A stretch of 41,783 nucleotides of DNA from the NCBI GenBank assembly GCA_003353795.1, contig PIVY01000018.1:1-41783 (forward strand), in the 5' to 3' direction. Position 1 is the stretch's first letter. The number at the start of each line of letters is the position of its first letter. The notes under the pieces were generated by a model. The model worked only from the letters and a program-made list of their open reading frames with translations, ran no database searches and was not told the DNA's origin. Origin of the DNA: a bacterium (GTDB lineage Bacteria; Krumholzibacteriota; Krumholzibacteriia; LZORAL124-64-63). The position numbers and the translations under genes are program-made. This document shows positions 1 to 10,606 of this stretch, one piece after another.

Positions 1-2576
<2,576 letters not shown>

Positions 2577-2580
<4 letters not shown>

Positions 2581-3140
2581 CCCGACATCTCCCGGTTGAG
2601 CCAGGCCTGGGCCAGCCGCCAGTCGCGGCGCACCGTGGGCACCGACACCGACATTACCTCGGCCACTTCCTCGTGGGTCATGCCGCCGAAGAACCGCATC
2701 TCCACCACCTGGCGCTGGCGTGGACTGAGTTCCTCGAGGCGCTCCAGAGCGCGGTCCAGTTCCAGGAGCGACTCGGGCGAGGCGATGGCGCCCGCGACCT
2801 CCTCGTTGAGCGTGATCTTGATCTGGTCGCCCCCGCGCTTGCCGGCCAGCTTGCGGCGGGCGTGATCGATGAGCACGCGGCGCATGACCCGGGCGGCGAT
2901 GGCGTAGAAGTGGGCACGGTCGCGCCAGTCCATGGAATCCTGGTCGACCAGGCGCAGGTAGGCCTCGTGGACCAGGGCGGTGGGTGAGAGGGTGTGGTCG
3001 CCGCGTTCGGCGCCCATCTGGCGGTTGGCCATGCGGCGCAGCGTGGCATAGACGTGGTCCACCAGGGAATCCATCGCCGCCCGATCCTGCCGGGCGGCAT
3101 CCTGACAGAGACGCGTCACCTGTTCCCGCGAGATGCTCAT
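2577..3140 (-). CDS. ECF-subfamily RNA polymerase sigma factor (kinase-associated type)
   Basis: The 187-residue product has sigma-70 region 2 (ALVHEAYLRLVDQ and the following FYAIAARVMRRVLIDHAR) and region 4 (LSPRQRQVVEMRFFGGMTHEEVAEVMSVS...VRRDW). It fits the ECF group often encoded next to Ser/Thr kinases (TIGR02999-like). I chose the ATG at 3140, preceded by GGGAGG, because the protein then starts like the family (MSISREQVTRLCQDAA). A GTG at 3161 preceded by AAGGAG would add seven residues and cannot be excluded. No anti-sigma factor is adjacent; the downstream kinase probably replaces it as the controlling partner. An unusual leader with two hairpins lies upstream (3210-3345). Confidence 0.95.
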
Positions 3141-3209
3141 GTATCCTCCCTCACCGTACACCGGATGAACTCCTTAATTTAAAAACGAGAATCAATTGCG
3201 ACCAGTGAT

Positions 3210-3293
3210 TCAACGGCGCGGCGGGGCAGTCGCCAGCCGAGTCGAAGGACTCGGCTTGGACGAGAAGGTCATGCAGTTGCGAAGGGTGGTCAT
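3210..3293 (-). CDS. possible 27-residue leader peptide upstream of the ECF sigma gene
   Basis: An ATG at 3293 is preceded by a perfect AGGAGG with a 7-base spacer and opens 27 codons ending in TGA at 3210, 70 bases before the sigma factor start. The peptide begins MTTLRNCMTF and ends in a Ser/Thr/Pro/Arg-rich part (APPRR). I recognise no family. Its Shine-Dalgarno sequence lies inside the inner arm of a 20-bp hairpin (3299-3345), so translation could be conditional. The ORF is short enough to occur by chance; the ribosome-binding site is the main support. Confidence 0.4.
   Translation of the reverse strand: MTTLRNCMTFSSKPSPSTRLATAPPRR
3235..3256 (-). promoter_or_regulatory. perfect 9-bp hairpin in the sigma factor leader
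   Basis: AGCCGAGTC and GACTCGGCT pair perfectly around a four-base loop. The hairpin lies within the second half of the putative leader peptide. No T-run follows it directly, so it is not a standard terminator. Confidence 0.45.
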
Positions 3294-3298
3294 GAACA

Positions 3299-3345
3299 GT
3301 CCTCCTGTGGGAACCGATAGGGTGATCGGGTTCTCACAGGAGGAC
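3299..3345 (-). promoter_or_regulatory. long hairpin enclosing a Shine-Dalgarno sequence
   Basis: Two arms of about 20 bases (3299-3318 and 3325-3345) pair with one bulge and one mismatch around a 6-base loop. On the minus strand the 3' arm contains AGGAGG, seven bases before the ATG at 3293; the 5' arm supplies the complementary CCTCCT. Folding would hide that ribosome-binding site. The hairpin also lies 40 bases after the stop codon of the preceding lipoprotein gene, so it may instead end that operon's transcript, but no T-run follows. Confidence 0.55.
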
Positions 3346-3385
3346 GCGGCAAAATCAGACCAATGTGATCACACTATTTGCGAGC

Positions 3386-3958
3386 TCAGTCGCGGGCGCG
3401 CGGCAGGACCGGCTGCCCCCAGACCTCGATCTCGGCACGCACCAGCAGGCGGCCGGCATCCCAGCGCTCGATGGTGAGGAGCTCGGCCCCCGCCCAGACC
3501 GTACGCGGCTGGGTCTGCTGGGACTTGTAGCCGGTGGTCGGCGGACCGAACCAGCCCGGATCCTGAGGGTCGTCCGGATCGTCGACATTCCAGCCGTAGC
3601 GGTAAGTGACGGTGTTGCCCAGGGCCACGCCTTCTCCGGCGCGCCAGTAGAACTGGATGGGCTGATCCGGCATGACATTGACGATCACGGGCTCCGAATC
3701 GGCGCTGAAGAGCCAGCGACCGTAGCCGGGAGCCGTCACGCCCAGCAGGGCGTCGCCGTCGGGCTCGACCACAGGTTCGAGCTGGGCCAGATAGTCCTCG
3801 GAAGCCGGGACCACGGGAACGGCCGGAGCGGTGGGATCGGCGGCGTCGCCGCAACCGCTCAGGGGCAGCGAGAAGGTCCCGATCAGGACGAACGCAAGGC
3901 AGGTCGGCCAGATTGCACGGCCGCGGGCGAGATACTGCAGGGTACGCTGGGTCATCAT
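3386..3958 (-). CDS. lipoprotein of unknown function
   Basis: 190 residues. A signal peptide ends in the lipobox LSGC at about residue 36, followed by Gly-Asp, which in proteobacteria would be compatible with inner-membrane retention. The rest is beta-rich and soluble, with an acidic Pro/Asp stretch (DDPDDPQDPGW) and many Trp and Tyr residues. GGGAGG precedes two consecutive ATG codons (3958 and 3955). It is the last gene of the minus-strand run that starts near 10493, 84 bases after asnB. I do not recognise a family. Confidence 0.8.
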   Translation of the reverse strand: MMTQRTLQYLARGRAIWPTCLAFVLIGTFSLPLSGCGDAADPTAPAVPVVPASEDYLAQLEPVVEPDGDALLGVTAPGYGRWLFSADSEPVIVNVMPDQPIQFYWRAGEGVALGNTVTYRYGWNVDDPDDPQDPGWFGPPTTGYKSQQTQPRTVWAGAELLTIERWDAGRLLVRAEIEVWGQPVLPRARD

Positions 3959-4042
3959 CGAACCTCCCGGTATCGGATGCGCCGCTCGGAGGATCCAGTG
4001 AGGGCGCGGGCAAGGAGGAACGAGGCAAGTTGTGAGCCGCGT

Positions 4043-5905
4043 TCAGCCGATGCCGTGCTGCTCACACCAGATGCCCAGGGCCAGCAGCGCCCAGAGCGTG
4101 CCCTCGCGGGGTTCGCCGAAGCGCGCGGGCGGCTGGTCGAGCCAGGCCTCGAGACCGGGAAGGGCGCGGCGTAGCGGCGCCGCGTTCAAGATATAACCGC
4201 GCAGGGTGTCGCCGTCGGTGGCCAGGAGCTGCGGGAGATTGCCGAAGGGAAAACCGTGCTTGCCGCGGCCGATCACGGCGGGATCCACCCGACCGTGCGC
4301 CCAGCGGCGCAGGATACGCTTGGTCCGGGTGCGCCCGGGCCAGAACACGGCGCGGTCGCGGGGCGACAACCCGAGGGCGAAATCCACGAGGTCGCGGTCG
4401 AGGAAGGGTAGGCGGAGTTCCGCCGACGCGTCCATGGCCACCGCATCGGCCCAGGACACCAGGTTGGCCGACAGGAACGTGTGCAGGAGCACCTCCTGGA
4501 TGCGATCCAGCGCGTGCGCGCCGTCGCTGGCCGCATAGACCCGGTCGACGGTGGCCAGGCCGGCAGTGAGATCGGCGCCGGGGCCCAGAAGCTGCGCCAG
4601 GTCCGGCGACTGGAGCGGGCGGTGGATGAGGTGGCGGACGGCGTCGCCGGTCCGGCCGGCGGGCATGCGGCGCACCCGCGACCACCGTTCGGCGAAGCTC
4701 TCGGCGCCGTGCACGTAACGCTCGACCGTGCCCTCGACCCACGCCGCGGGCAGCAGCGACAGTGCCTTGAGTTGCTGCAGCCGGAAGCCGTCGTAGCTCA
4801 GGCGGTAGCCACCCAGGACCTCGTCGCCACCGTGGCCGCAGAGAAAGACCGTGGCCTGCTTTCGGGCGCCGCGCACCAGCAGCCAGACCGCCAGCGCGGC
4901 GCCGTCGCCCACCGGTTCGGTGAGGGACGCCAGCGCGGGCACCATCTGCTCCACGCGATGGTCGGCGGGCACGCGCACCTCGATGGCACCCTCGGCGGTG
5001 GTCCCTCCCAGGTCCGGGGCACCGGTGCCGGGAACCGGCGCGAAGGTGTAGGCGGGAACGTCGTGACCGTCCCGACGCAGGGCCTGGTGGATGCCGTTGC
5101 TGTCGATGCCGTCGGAGAGGAAGAGGGCCACCGGCACGTCGCTGACCAGGCAGCGGCGGGAGGCCTGGGTGAACAGGGCGTCGAACTCCTCGACCAGAGC
5201 GGCGCGTGAGCGGCGGCGGCCGGCGCGCTCGAAGCGTGGCCGGTACCACTGGCGCTTCTTGATCTCGCCGCCGGCGACACTCAGCACGTGCCCCGGCTCG
5301 AGCTTGGCCACGTCCCGCAGCACGGTGCGCGGGGCCATGACGTAGCGCATGGTCAGGTACTCGGGCAGGACGTCGGGATCGAGTTCGCGGGGCACCCACG
5401 GTGCTGCCACCAGCGCGGGGATGCTCGAGGCGAAGGTGAGCGCCGCGCCGTCGTGGTGGTAGTAGAGGGGTTTCTCGCCGAAGCGGTCGCGGGCCAGCCA
5501 GACGCGGCCGGTGGCGCGCTCGAGCATGGCGAAGGCGAACTGGCCGACGAGGCGGTCGAGGGCGTCCTCGCCCCAGCGCTCCCAGGCGTGGAGCAGGACC
5601 TCGGTGTCAGAACTGGAACGAAGATCGCCCTCGGTCAGGCCCAGTTCCCGCGCCAGTTCGTGGTGGTTGTAGATCTCGCCGTTGAAGGTGACCACGTGGC
5701 GGCCGCTGGCCGAGGTCATGGGCATGTGACCGGCGGGCGAGAGATCCTGGATGGCGAGGCGGCGGTTGCCGAGAGTGACGGCAGGTTCCTGGTGGGTGCC
5801 TTCGTCATCGGGACCGCGGGGGATCAGGCGGTCGTTCATGGCGCGGACCACGGCGAGGTCGTCGCCGTGGCCGGAGAGTCTGATGATGCCGGTGATGCCG
5901 CACAT
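4043..5905 (-). CDS. asnB: glutamine-hydrolysing asparagine synthetase
   Basis: The 620-residue product should make asparagine from aspartate, ATP and glutamine-derived ammonia. The N-terminal class II amidotransferase domain starts MCGITGI with nucleophile Cys2 after Met removal; glutamine-pocket residues are visible in NRRLAIQDLS (48-57), FNGEIYN (74-80) and Asp100. The C-terminal synthetase domain has the ATP pyrophosphatase loop at 264-269, here SDGIDS rather than the usual SGGxDS, and the later GGDEVLGGY motif. The length fits the Bacillus-type (about 610-630) rather than the E. coli AsnB (554) form. The ATG lies three bases after the stop of the RRM gene and has no Shine-Dalgarno sequence, so coupling is likely. 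Paralogues act in cell-surface or secondary metabolism, but nothing nearby points there. Confidence 0.95.
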   Translation of the reverse strand: MCGITGIIRLSGHGDDLAVVRAMNDRLIPRGPDDEGTHQEPAVTLGNRRLAIQDLSPAGHMPMTSASGRHVVTFNGEIYNHHELARELGLTEGDLRSSSDTEVLLHAWERWGEDALDRLVGQFAFAMLERATGRVWLARDRFGEKPLYYHHDGAALTFASSIPALVAAPWVPRELDPDVLPEYLTMRYVMAPRTVLRDVAKLEPGHVLSVAGGEIKKRQWYRPRFERAGRRRSRAALVEEFDALFTQASRRCLVSDVPVALFLSDGIDSNGIHQALRRDGHDVPAYTFAPVPGTGAPDLGGTTAEGAIEVRVPADHRVEQMVPALASLTEPVGDGAALAVWLLVRGARKQATVFLCGHGGDEVLGGYRLSYDGFRLQQLKALSLLPAAWVEGTVERYVHGAESFAERWSRVRRMPAGRTGDAVRHLIHRPLQSPDLAQLLGPGADLTAGLATVDRVYAASDGAHALDRIQEVLLHTFLSANLVSWADAVAMDASAELRLPFLDRDLVDFALGLSPRDRAVFWPGRTRTKRILRRWAHGRVDPAVIGRGKHGFPFGNLPQLLATDGDTLRGYILNAAPLRRALPGLEAWLDQPPARFGEPREGTLWALLALGIWCEQHGIG

Positions 5906-5908
5906 GGA

Positions 5909-6187
5909 TCAGAACCGCCGCCGCGGTGCCTTCTGCCCCTTGTCCCGCGCCACGTTCACGCGCACCCGGCAGCCGCGCAACTCGATACCGTCGAGCGCGT
6001 CGACCGCGGTCTGCACGCGGTCGTCGGGCAGCTTCACGAATCCGAAGCCGCGGCTCTCCCCCGTCTCCTGGTCAAGGATCAACGTGAGCTTGAGCACCTC
6101 GCCGTACGGCGCGAAGAGCCCCCGGACCTCCGACTCGTCGGCGTCCAGGGGCAGGCTCCCGATGTAGATGTTGCGGTCGTCCTTCAC
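5909..6187 (-). CDS. RRM-domain RNA-binding protein
   Basis: 92 residues made of a single RNA recognition motif. RNP2 is IYIGSL (7-12) and RNP1 is RGFGFVKL (46-53), with the aromatic positions expected for stacking on bases. A basic tail (KGQKAPRRRF) follows. Such small single-RRM proteins occur in cyanobacteria and several other phyla, in some cases as cold-responsive RNA chaperones. The start is a GTG at 6187, nine bases downstream of the previous stop; GGAG lies 12 bases upstream. It sits between dsbD-alpha-like and asnB genes in one transcription unit. Confidence 0.93.
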   Translation of the reverse strand: MKDDRNIYIGSLPLDADESEVRGLFAPYGEVLKLTLILDQETGESRGFGFVKLPDDRVQTAVDALDGIELRGCRVRVNVARDKGQKAPRRRF

Positions 6188-6196
6188 GGGCGGGCG

Positions 6197-6709
6197 CTAC
6201 TCCACGGTGATGTTCGCCACCACGGCGATCTCCGAAGGCTGCAGGCAGATCTTGTCGTCGCAGGCCTGGACCGACAGCACGAAGGGGATGCGGGCGCTGC
6301 CGCTGGCGTCGGCGGGCAGCGTGACCGAGACCTGGATGGTGGCCTCGTGGTGCAGCATGACCACCTTGTCGCCCATGAACGTGCCCTCTTCGCCGGCGGG
6401 GAACACGGCAGCGAAGCCGGCCAGGTTGGCGTCCTCGGCGGGCATGAAGTCCACGCCGATGAAGTAGCTCTCGGGATCGAGGGCGTACTGGTGGTCGTAG
6501 AGATGCCAGGTCTCGGTGATGTCCAGGTGCACCTCGAACTCGACAGCCTCGCCCGCCTTGCCCACGAGTTTGCCGGGCAGGATCTTGGCCTTCACCACGT
6601 CGGCGCTGGTGCGGGGGCGCGCGGCCTTCTCTTCGCCCGAACCGGCCACGGCCGTGGCGGCCAGGGCCACCAGGGCGACGATGATCATCAGAGAGCGGAA
6701 CTGCCGCAT
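6197..6709 (-). CDS. exported DsbD N-terminal-like (DsbD-alpha) protein
   Basis: 170 residues with a clear signal peptide (cleavage likely after ATAVAG, about 23). The mature part is an immunoglobulin-like beta domain with the DsbD-alpha signature WHLYDH near residue 69 and VQACDDKICLQPSE at 148-160. Cys150 and Cys155 would be the redox pair. In DsbD this domain passes electrons from the membrane domain to periplasmic partners; here it stands alone with no DsbD membrane domain or thioredoxin nearby. GAGGAG precedes the ATG at 6709. Confidence 0.8.
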   Translation of the reverse strand: MRQFRSLMIIVALVALAATAVAGSGEEKAARPRTSADVVKAKILPGKLVGKAGEAVEFEVHLDITETWHLYDHQYALDPESYFIGVDFMPAEDANLAGFAAVFPAGEEGTFMGDKVVMLHHEATIQVSVTLPADASGSARIPFVLSVQACDDKICLQPSEIAVVANITVE

Positions 6710-6729
6710 CGTGTGTTCTCCTCGTGAGG

Positions 6730-8361
6730 TCAGGGTTGGTTCGGTCCCGGCCCGGCCAGGATCCGGTCGGCGGTGCGGCGGATCACCCGCACCAGTCGCT
6801 CGATGTTCTCCCGGCGCATGCGCCGGTTCTCCACATTCACGCGCAGGGCAGTGCGGCCCCGCAGATCAGTGTAACTGAACCAGGCGTCGCCTTCACGCTC
6901 CACTTGTTCCTGGAGTTGCCGGTTCAGGCCGTCGGTGGTCTCGTCATCGAACCGCACGGAGCCGTCGGGGTTCCGGGGTTCCCAGCGAAAATTGCACACG
7001 CCCAGGGTGTTGGGCCCCAGCAGTGCGAAATCGGATTCGCGCCGCAACAGGGCCGCCAGCAGTCGCGCCAGGTAGATGTCGTTGTCCACCCATTCGCCGA
7101 TCTGCTTGCGCCCGGCGAGTTTGAGCGACATCCAGACCTTCAGCGCGTTGAAGCGTCGGCTGCCCGCCACGCCGTACTGGAAGAAGTTCACCTTATCGCC
7201 CATGTGGAAGCCGCGCGGGTCGGGCACGATGCGGCGGCCGAACTCGTCGAACTCCTCGGCCTCGCCGTCGTCGCCGGCCTTGACCTTCTCCATGTAATAC
7301 TCGGGGTGCACCAGGAAGCTCTGGCGCAGGAAGTCGCCCTCGCGCACCAGGATACCGCCTGCGGAGAAGGGCATGTAGAACCACTTGTGCGGATCGACCG
7401 TGATGCTGTCGGCTTCCTCGATGCCCTGGAGCATGGGCTTGTACCGGTCGGACAGGATGACCGCGCCGCCGTAGGCCGCGTCCACGTGATACCAGCAGGC
7501 GTGCTTGCGGGCGATGCGCGCCAGCTCGGCGAGCTTGTCGATGGAGCCGGTGTTGGTGGTGCCCGCGATGCCGATGACGCAGCAGGGCTTCAATCCAGCG
7601 GCCAGGTCGTCCTCGATGGACCGCTCCAAGGCCGCCAGGTCGATGCGGTAGATGTCGTCGGTGGGGATCCGCCGCAGCTGGCCGCGACCGAGGCCGAGCA
7701 GGTCGACCGCCTTGATGAAGCTGTAGTGGCCCTGGTCGCTGACGTAGAAGGTGAGCTTGGCGATCTCCGGCCCGGGAGGCGAGAGATCGTCGAGCTGCGA
7801 GAGGTGGCGGCCCAGGGCGCGGTTGATGGCCAGCTTGAGGCCGGTGATGTTGGCCAGCGAGCCGCCGTCGATGAGGGTGCCGAAGCTGGTTTCGGGCAGA
7901 CCGAAGAGATCGCAGAGCCAGCGGATCACGCGCTTCTCCACCGCGGTCCCGGCGGGTGCGTGGCGCCAGCTGGCGGCGTTCTGGTTCATGGCCGAGCAGA
8001 GAGCGTCGGCCAGCACGGCGATGGGCAGCGGCGCCGGATTCATCATGCCGAAGTAGCGACGGCTGCCGATGGCCATGGTGTTGGGGAAGATCTTGGCCCG
8101 GGTCTCCTGCACCAGGTCCTGATAACTGCAGCCTTCTTCGGGCAGTTCCTCGCTGAAGAGGTCGTCCATGCCCATGGGCGACATGGGGCCGTACACGCGG
8201 CGGCCCTCGATGCCCTTGAAGTAATCGAGCACCAGGTCGACGAAGGCGTAGCCGGTCTGGCGCAGCTCCTCGAAGCGGTCGTCGTGTTCGGGGCGCCGGG
8301 CCGATTCGGTGGCGTCGCCCTGGCCGGGAAGATCGGATTCGGGGCGGGACGATGCGCTCAT
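6730..8361 (-). CDS. group II pyridoxal-phosphate-dependent decarboxylase
   Basis: 543 residues of the family that holds aromatic-L-amino-acid, tyrosine and glutamate/aspartate decarboxylases. PLP Schiff-base lysine is Lys326 in TVDPHKWFYMPF; Asp294 in HVDAAYGG binds the pyridine nitrogen; His212 (DQGHYSFIKA) is placed to stack on the cofactor. The N-terminus has the swapped-arm pattern of AADC-type enzymes (PNTMAIGSRRYFGMMNPAP). The substrate cannot be read from the sequence. The ATG at 8361 overlaps the stop of the HAD gene by four bases (ATGA). Confidence 0.93.
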   Translation of the reverse strand: MSASSRPESDLPGQGDATESARRPEHDDRFEELRQTGYAFVDLVLDYFKGIEGRRVYGPMSPMGMDDLFSEELPEEGCSYQDLVQETRAKIFPNTMAIGSRRYFGMMNPAPLPIAVLADALCSAMNQNAASWRHAPAGTAVEKRVIRWLCDLFGLPETSFGTLIDGGSLANITGLKLAINRALGRHLSQLDDLSPPGPEIAKLTFYVSDQGHYSFIKAVDLLGLGRGQLRRIPTDDIYRIDLAALERSIEDDLAAGLKPCCVIGIAGTTNTGSIDKLAELARIARKHACWYHVDAAYGGAVILSDRYKPMLQGIEEADSITVDPHKWFYMPFSAGGILVREGDFLRQSFLVHPEYYMEKVKAGDDGEAEEFDEFGRRIVPDPRGFHMGDKVNFFQYGVAGSRRFNALKVWMSLKLAGRKQIGEWVDNDIYLARLLAALLRRESDFALLGPNTLGVCNFRWEPRNPDGSVRFDDETTDGLNRQLQEQVEREGDAWFSYTDLRGRTALRVNVENRRMRRENIERLVRVIRRTADRILAGPGPNQP

Positions 8362-9260
8362 GCCGACTCCTCGTCGCGTGGGGCGGGTAGCGGGAACGTT
8401 CCGGCGGCGATCTCCTCGAGCACGGCCGCGGGTCCGGATTCCGCGATGGGTGCGGCCACACGATCGGCGGCCGCCTGCACCTCGTCGGGGCCGCCGCTCA
8501 CCGCCACGCTCACCGCAGCCACCGAGAACATGTCCAGGTCGTTGTAATTGTCGCCCATGGCGATGATGCGGTGGGGCGGAATATCGAATGTGCGCGCCAG
8601 GAGCTCGACCCCCGCCCCCTTGCTGCAGGCGCGATGATAGACCTCGGCCCAGAAATAGCGGCCGCCGCCCAGCAGCGAGCGAGTGTTGATGACGCGGACG
8701 CGGTCGCTCAATTCCGACCGGATGGCGTCGGTCAGCGGCCTGATGTTCTGCTCCAGATCGATGGTGCCCACCTCGAACGCCGCCTGCGGCAAGTGGTCGA
8801 GCAGGTCGTCCACCGGATCGACCGCCTCGACATGGTCGCGATGGTGGTCGAGGTAGCGAGTGAGCACGGGATTGATCTCGGCGCGCTCGTACATGAGGGC
8901 CGCACCGTCGGTGTCGGTAGCGTAGATCATGGGCACCACGCCGTGGTCGCGGAACAGGAGCACAAGCCGGGCCAGATCGGCGCGCGGCACCACCTGGCTC
9001 GCCAGCAGGCCCAGGCCATCGCCACCGTGCACGATGGCGCCGTTGAGCAATACCTTGGGCAGGTCGGCCGGGTGCCAGCCGCTGCGGTCCAGCAGGCTCT
9101 CCAGCGACGGGCGATTGCGACCGGTGCAGATGGCCACCACGTGCCCCGCGGCGCGTACGGCCTCGAGCGCGGCAATCTCGCGCGGGCGGAGCCGCTGATG
9201 AGCCTCGGTGTCGAGCAAGGTGCCGTCCATGTCGACGGCCACCAGCAATCGATCCTGCAC
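8358..9260 (-). CDS. HAD-superfamily Cof-type phosphatase
   Basis: 300 residues. Motif I is VDMDGTLLDT with nucleophile Asp10 and acid/base Asp12; motif II Thr lies in AICTGRN; the motif III lysine is in ACSKGAGVELL; motif IV is GDNYNDLDMF. The large alpha/beta cap between motifs II and III is typical of Cof/YidA sugar- or nucleotide-phosphate phosphatases. The start is a GTG at 9260 with GAGGAG seven bases upstream. It is translationally coupled to the PLP decarboxylase downstream; the substrate is unknown. Confidence 0.93.
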   Translation of the reverse strand: MQDRLLVAVDMDGTLLDTEAHQRLRPREIAALEAVRAAGHVVAICTGRNRPSLESLLDRSGWHPADLPKVLLNGAIVHGGDGLGLLASQVVPRADLARLVLLFRDHGVVPMIYATDTDGAALMYERAEINPVLTRYLDHHRDHVEAVDPVDDLLDHLPQAAFEVGTIDLEQNIRPLTDAIRSELSDRVRVINTRSLLGGGRYFWAEVYHRACSKGAGVELLARTFDIPPHRIIAMGDNYNDLDMFSVAAVSVAVSGGPDEVQAAADRVAAPIAESGPAAVLEEIAAGTFPLPAPRDEESA

Positions 9261-9303
9261 GGATATGCTCCTCGTCGCGTGCGGGCCGCAGGGCGACCGT
9301 GCT

Positions 9304-9576
9304 TCAGCCAGTCACATCGAACGTCGTGTACTGCCCAGTGGCCTGCTGCCAGCGCGGCCGGCATGCATCCACCCGGGCGTGGTCGGGTCCGTTGCCGGCC
9401 CAGATCAACAGCGCGTCGAGCGCCGGGCGAGGCCCCTCGGCCACCATTCGCACCGAGCCGTCGGGACAGTTGCGGACCCAGCCCGTGAGCCCGAGGCTCA
9501 GCGCTTGCTGGACCGTGGACCAGCGAAATGCCACGCCCTGGACCCTGCCGATGACGGTGATATCGACGCGTTCCAT
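9304..9576 (-). CDS. acyP: acylphosphatase
   Basis: 90 residues, the usual family length. Both signatures are present: GRVQGVAFR with catalytic Arg18, and GWVRNCPDGSV with catalytic Asn36. It hydrolyses carboxyl-phosphate bonds such as those of acetyl- or carbamoyl-phosphate. I chose the ATG at 9576 because the protein then starts directly with the first beta strand; the longer frame upstream overlaps the preceding gene. The Shine-Dalgarno match is weak. Confidence 0.94.
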   Translation of the reverse strand: MERVDITVIGRVQGVAFRWSTVQQALSLGLTGWVRNCPDGSVRMVAEGPRPALDALLIWAGNGPDHARVDACRPRWQQATGQYTTFDVTG

Positions 9577-9620
9577 GTCACGACCAAGGTATCGTGCCCG
9601 GGCGGGGAATGCCAGGCGGG

Positions 9621-10493
9621 CTAGCGGTCCTCGTAGGCTCGCCAGGTCGCGGCGCCTTCGGGATCGGTGATCCGGCTCCAGCCGCTGCTGTAATTGGCGA
9701 GTCCCCGCGCAATGGGCCGGCCGTGGTTCTCGATCTCGCCGGTGCGGAAATCGAACTCCCCGTAGATACGCCGCCCCTTGCGCCCGGCGCTGTTGCCCAC
9801 CCCCACCATCTCGCCTTCCAGCCAGCAGGCCGTGAATCCCTGGATGACCGAATCGTCGGCGCCCTTGCCCAGGATCCGGTCGAGCCAACCGTCCACGTCG
9901 AGGATCAGCCAGCCGCCGGCCGCCTGCCAGACCGTGATGGCGTCGGCGGTGTACTGGCGGGTCTTCCCCTCCACGGTGACGTGGATCGTTCGCGTGCCCA
10001 GCTGCCACTCGTTGAGTACCAGCGGCGTCATGATGCTGAGCGAGCCCGGGTGGTAGCCCAGAATGCTGAAGGGCAGCGGAAACTCGGCCAGGGGCGGCCG
10101 CAATCGCACGACCCACCGCCGTCGGCAGCGCGCGCCCCGATGATTCAGAACCGCGTCCTCGGGGATCACCTCGCGGGTCAGGCTCTCGAGGTGGTCGGCC
10201 AGAGGGAAGGCCGACTCGTGTCCCCAGTGATCTGCAAACGTCGCCAGGTCGTCGGCTGTCCACGTGCCGAGGCTGTCGGCCTCCACGATCAGGAACACGA
10301 AGGCGAACAATGGCTCGATGACCTGTTCGCGCAACGCGGCTTCATCAGGGACCAGGCCGTACCCGGTCGAGCCATACTGGACGGAAAGGAAAGTGCTGGA
10401 GTCCGGGCGATCGCCGACGGCGCCGTCGTCGGCCACGGCGGACGAGGCGATGATGAGCGTCAGTATGATCGTCTTGAATCGGCGCGCGTTCAT
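9621..10493 (-). CDS. exported protein of unknown function
   Basis: 290 residues from the ATG at 10493, chosen because it places a signal peptide at the start (MNARRFKTIILTLIIASSAVA). The mature part mixes helices (LREQVIEPLFAFVFL) with beta strands, including a paired stretch TIHVTVEGKTRQYTADAI and a nearby LDVDGWLDRILG. The second half resembles a periplasmic beta-rich substrate or ligand domain, but I recognise no family. It heads the minus-strand run that continues into acyP 44 bases downstream; a terminator at 10553-10578 separates it from the gene before. Confidence 0.75.
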   Translation of the reverse strand: MNARRFKTIILTLIIASSAVADDGAVGDRPDSSTFLSVQYGSTGYGLVPDEAALREQVIEPLFAFVFLIVEADSLGTWTADDLATFADHWGHESAFPLADHLESLTREVIPEDAVLNHRGARCRRRWVVRLRPPLAEFPLPFSILGYHPGSLSIMTPLVLNEWQLGTRTIHVTVEGKTRQYTADAITVWQAAGGWLILDVDGWLDRILGKGADDSVIQGFTACWLEGEMVGVGNSAGRKGRRIYGEFDFRTGEIENHGRPIARGLANYSSGWSRITDPEGAATWRAYEDR

Positions 10494-10552
10494 GCCTTCA
10501 AACTCGATCAAGCCGCACGCCCGGTCAAGGAAAGGAGCGATGGCCAAACGAA

Positions 10553-10578
10553 AGGCGGCAACCAGCTGGTTGCCGCCT
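10553..10578 (-). terminator. intrinsic terminator
   Basis: A perfect 26-base palindrome (arms AGGCGGCAACCAG and CTGGTTGCCGCCT), followed on the minus strand by TTTCGTTT. It lies 28 bases after the stop of the small secreted protein gene at 10607. Confidence 0.8.
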
Positions 10579-10606
10579 CATCATGATTCTATCCGGCGCG
10601 GTCGTG

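Noticed and set aside
3364..3373. TGTGATCACA as a CRP site
   Set aside because: It lacks the six-base spacer between the TGTGA and TCACA halves, so it is not a CRP-type operator; it may be a chance palindrome.
6724..8547. A 607-codon plus-strand frame over the PLP decarboxylase
   Set aside because: Composition shadow of a gene with intact PLP motifs.
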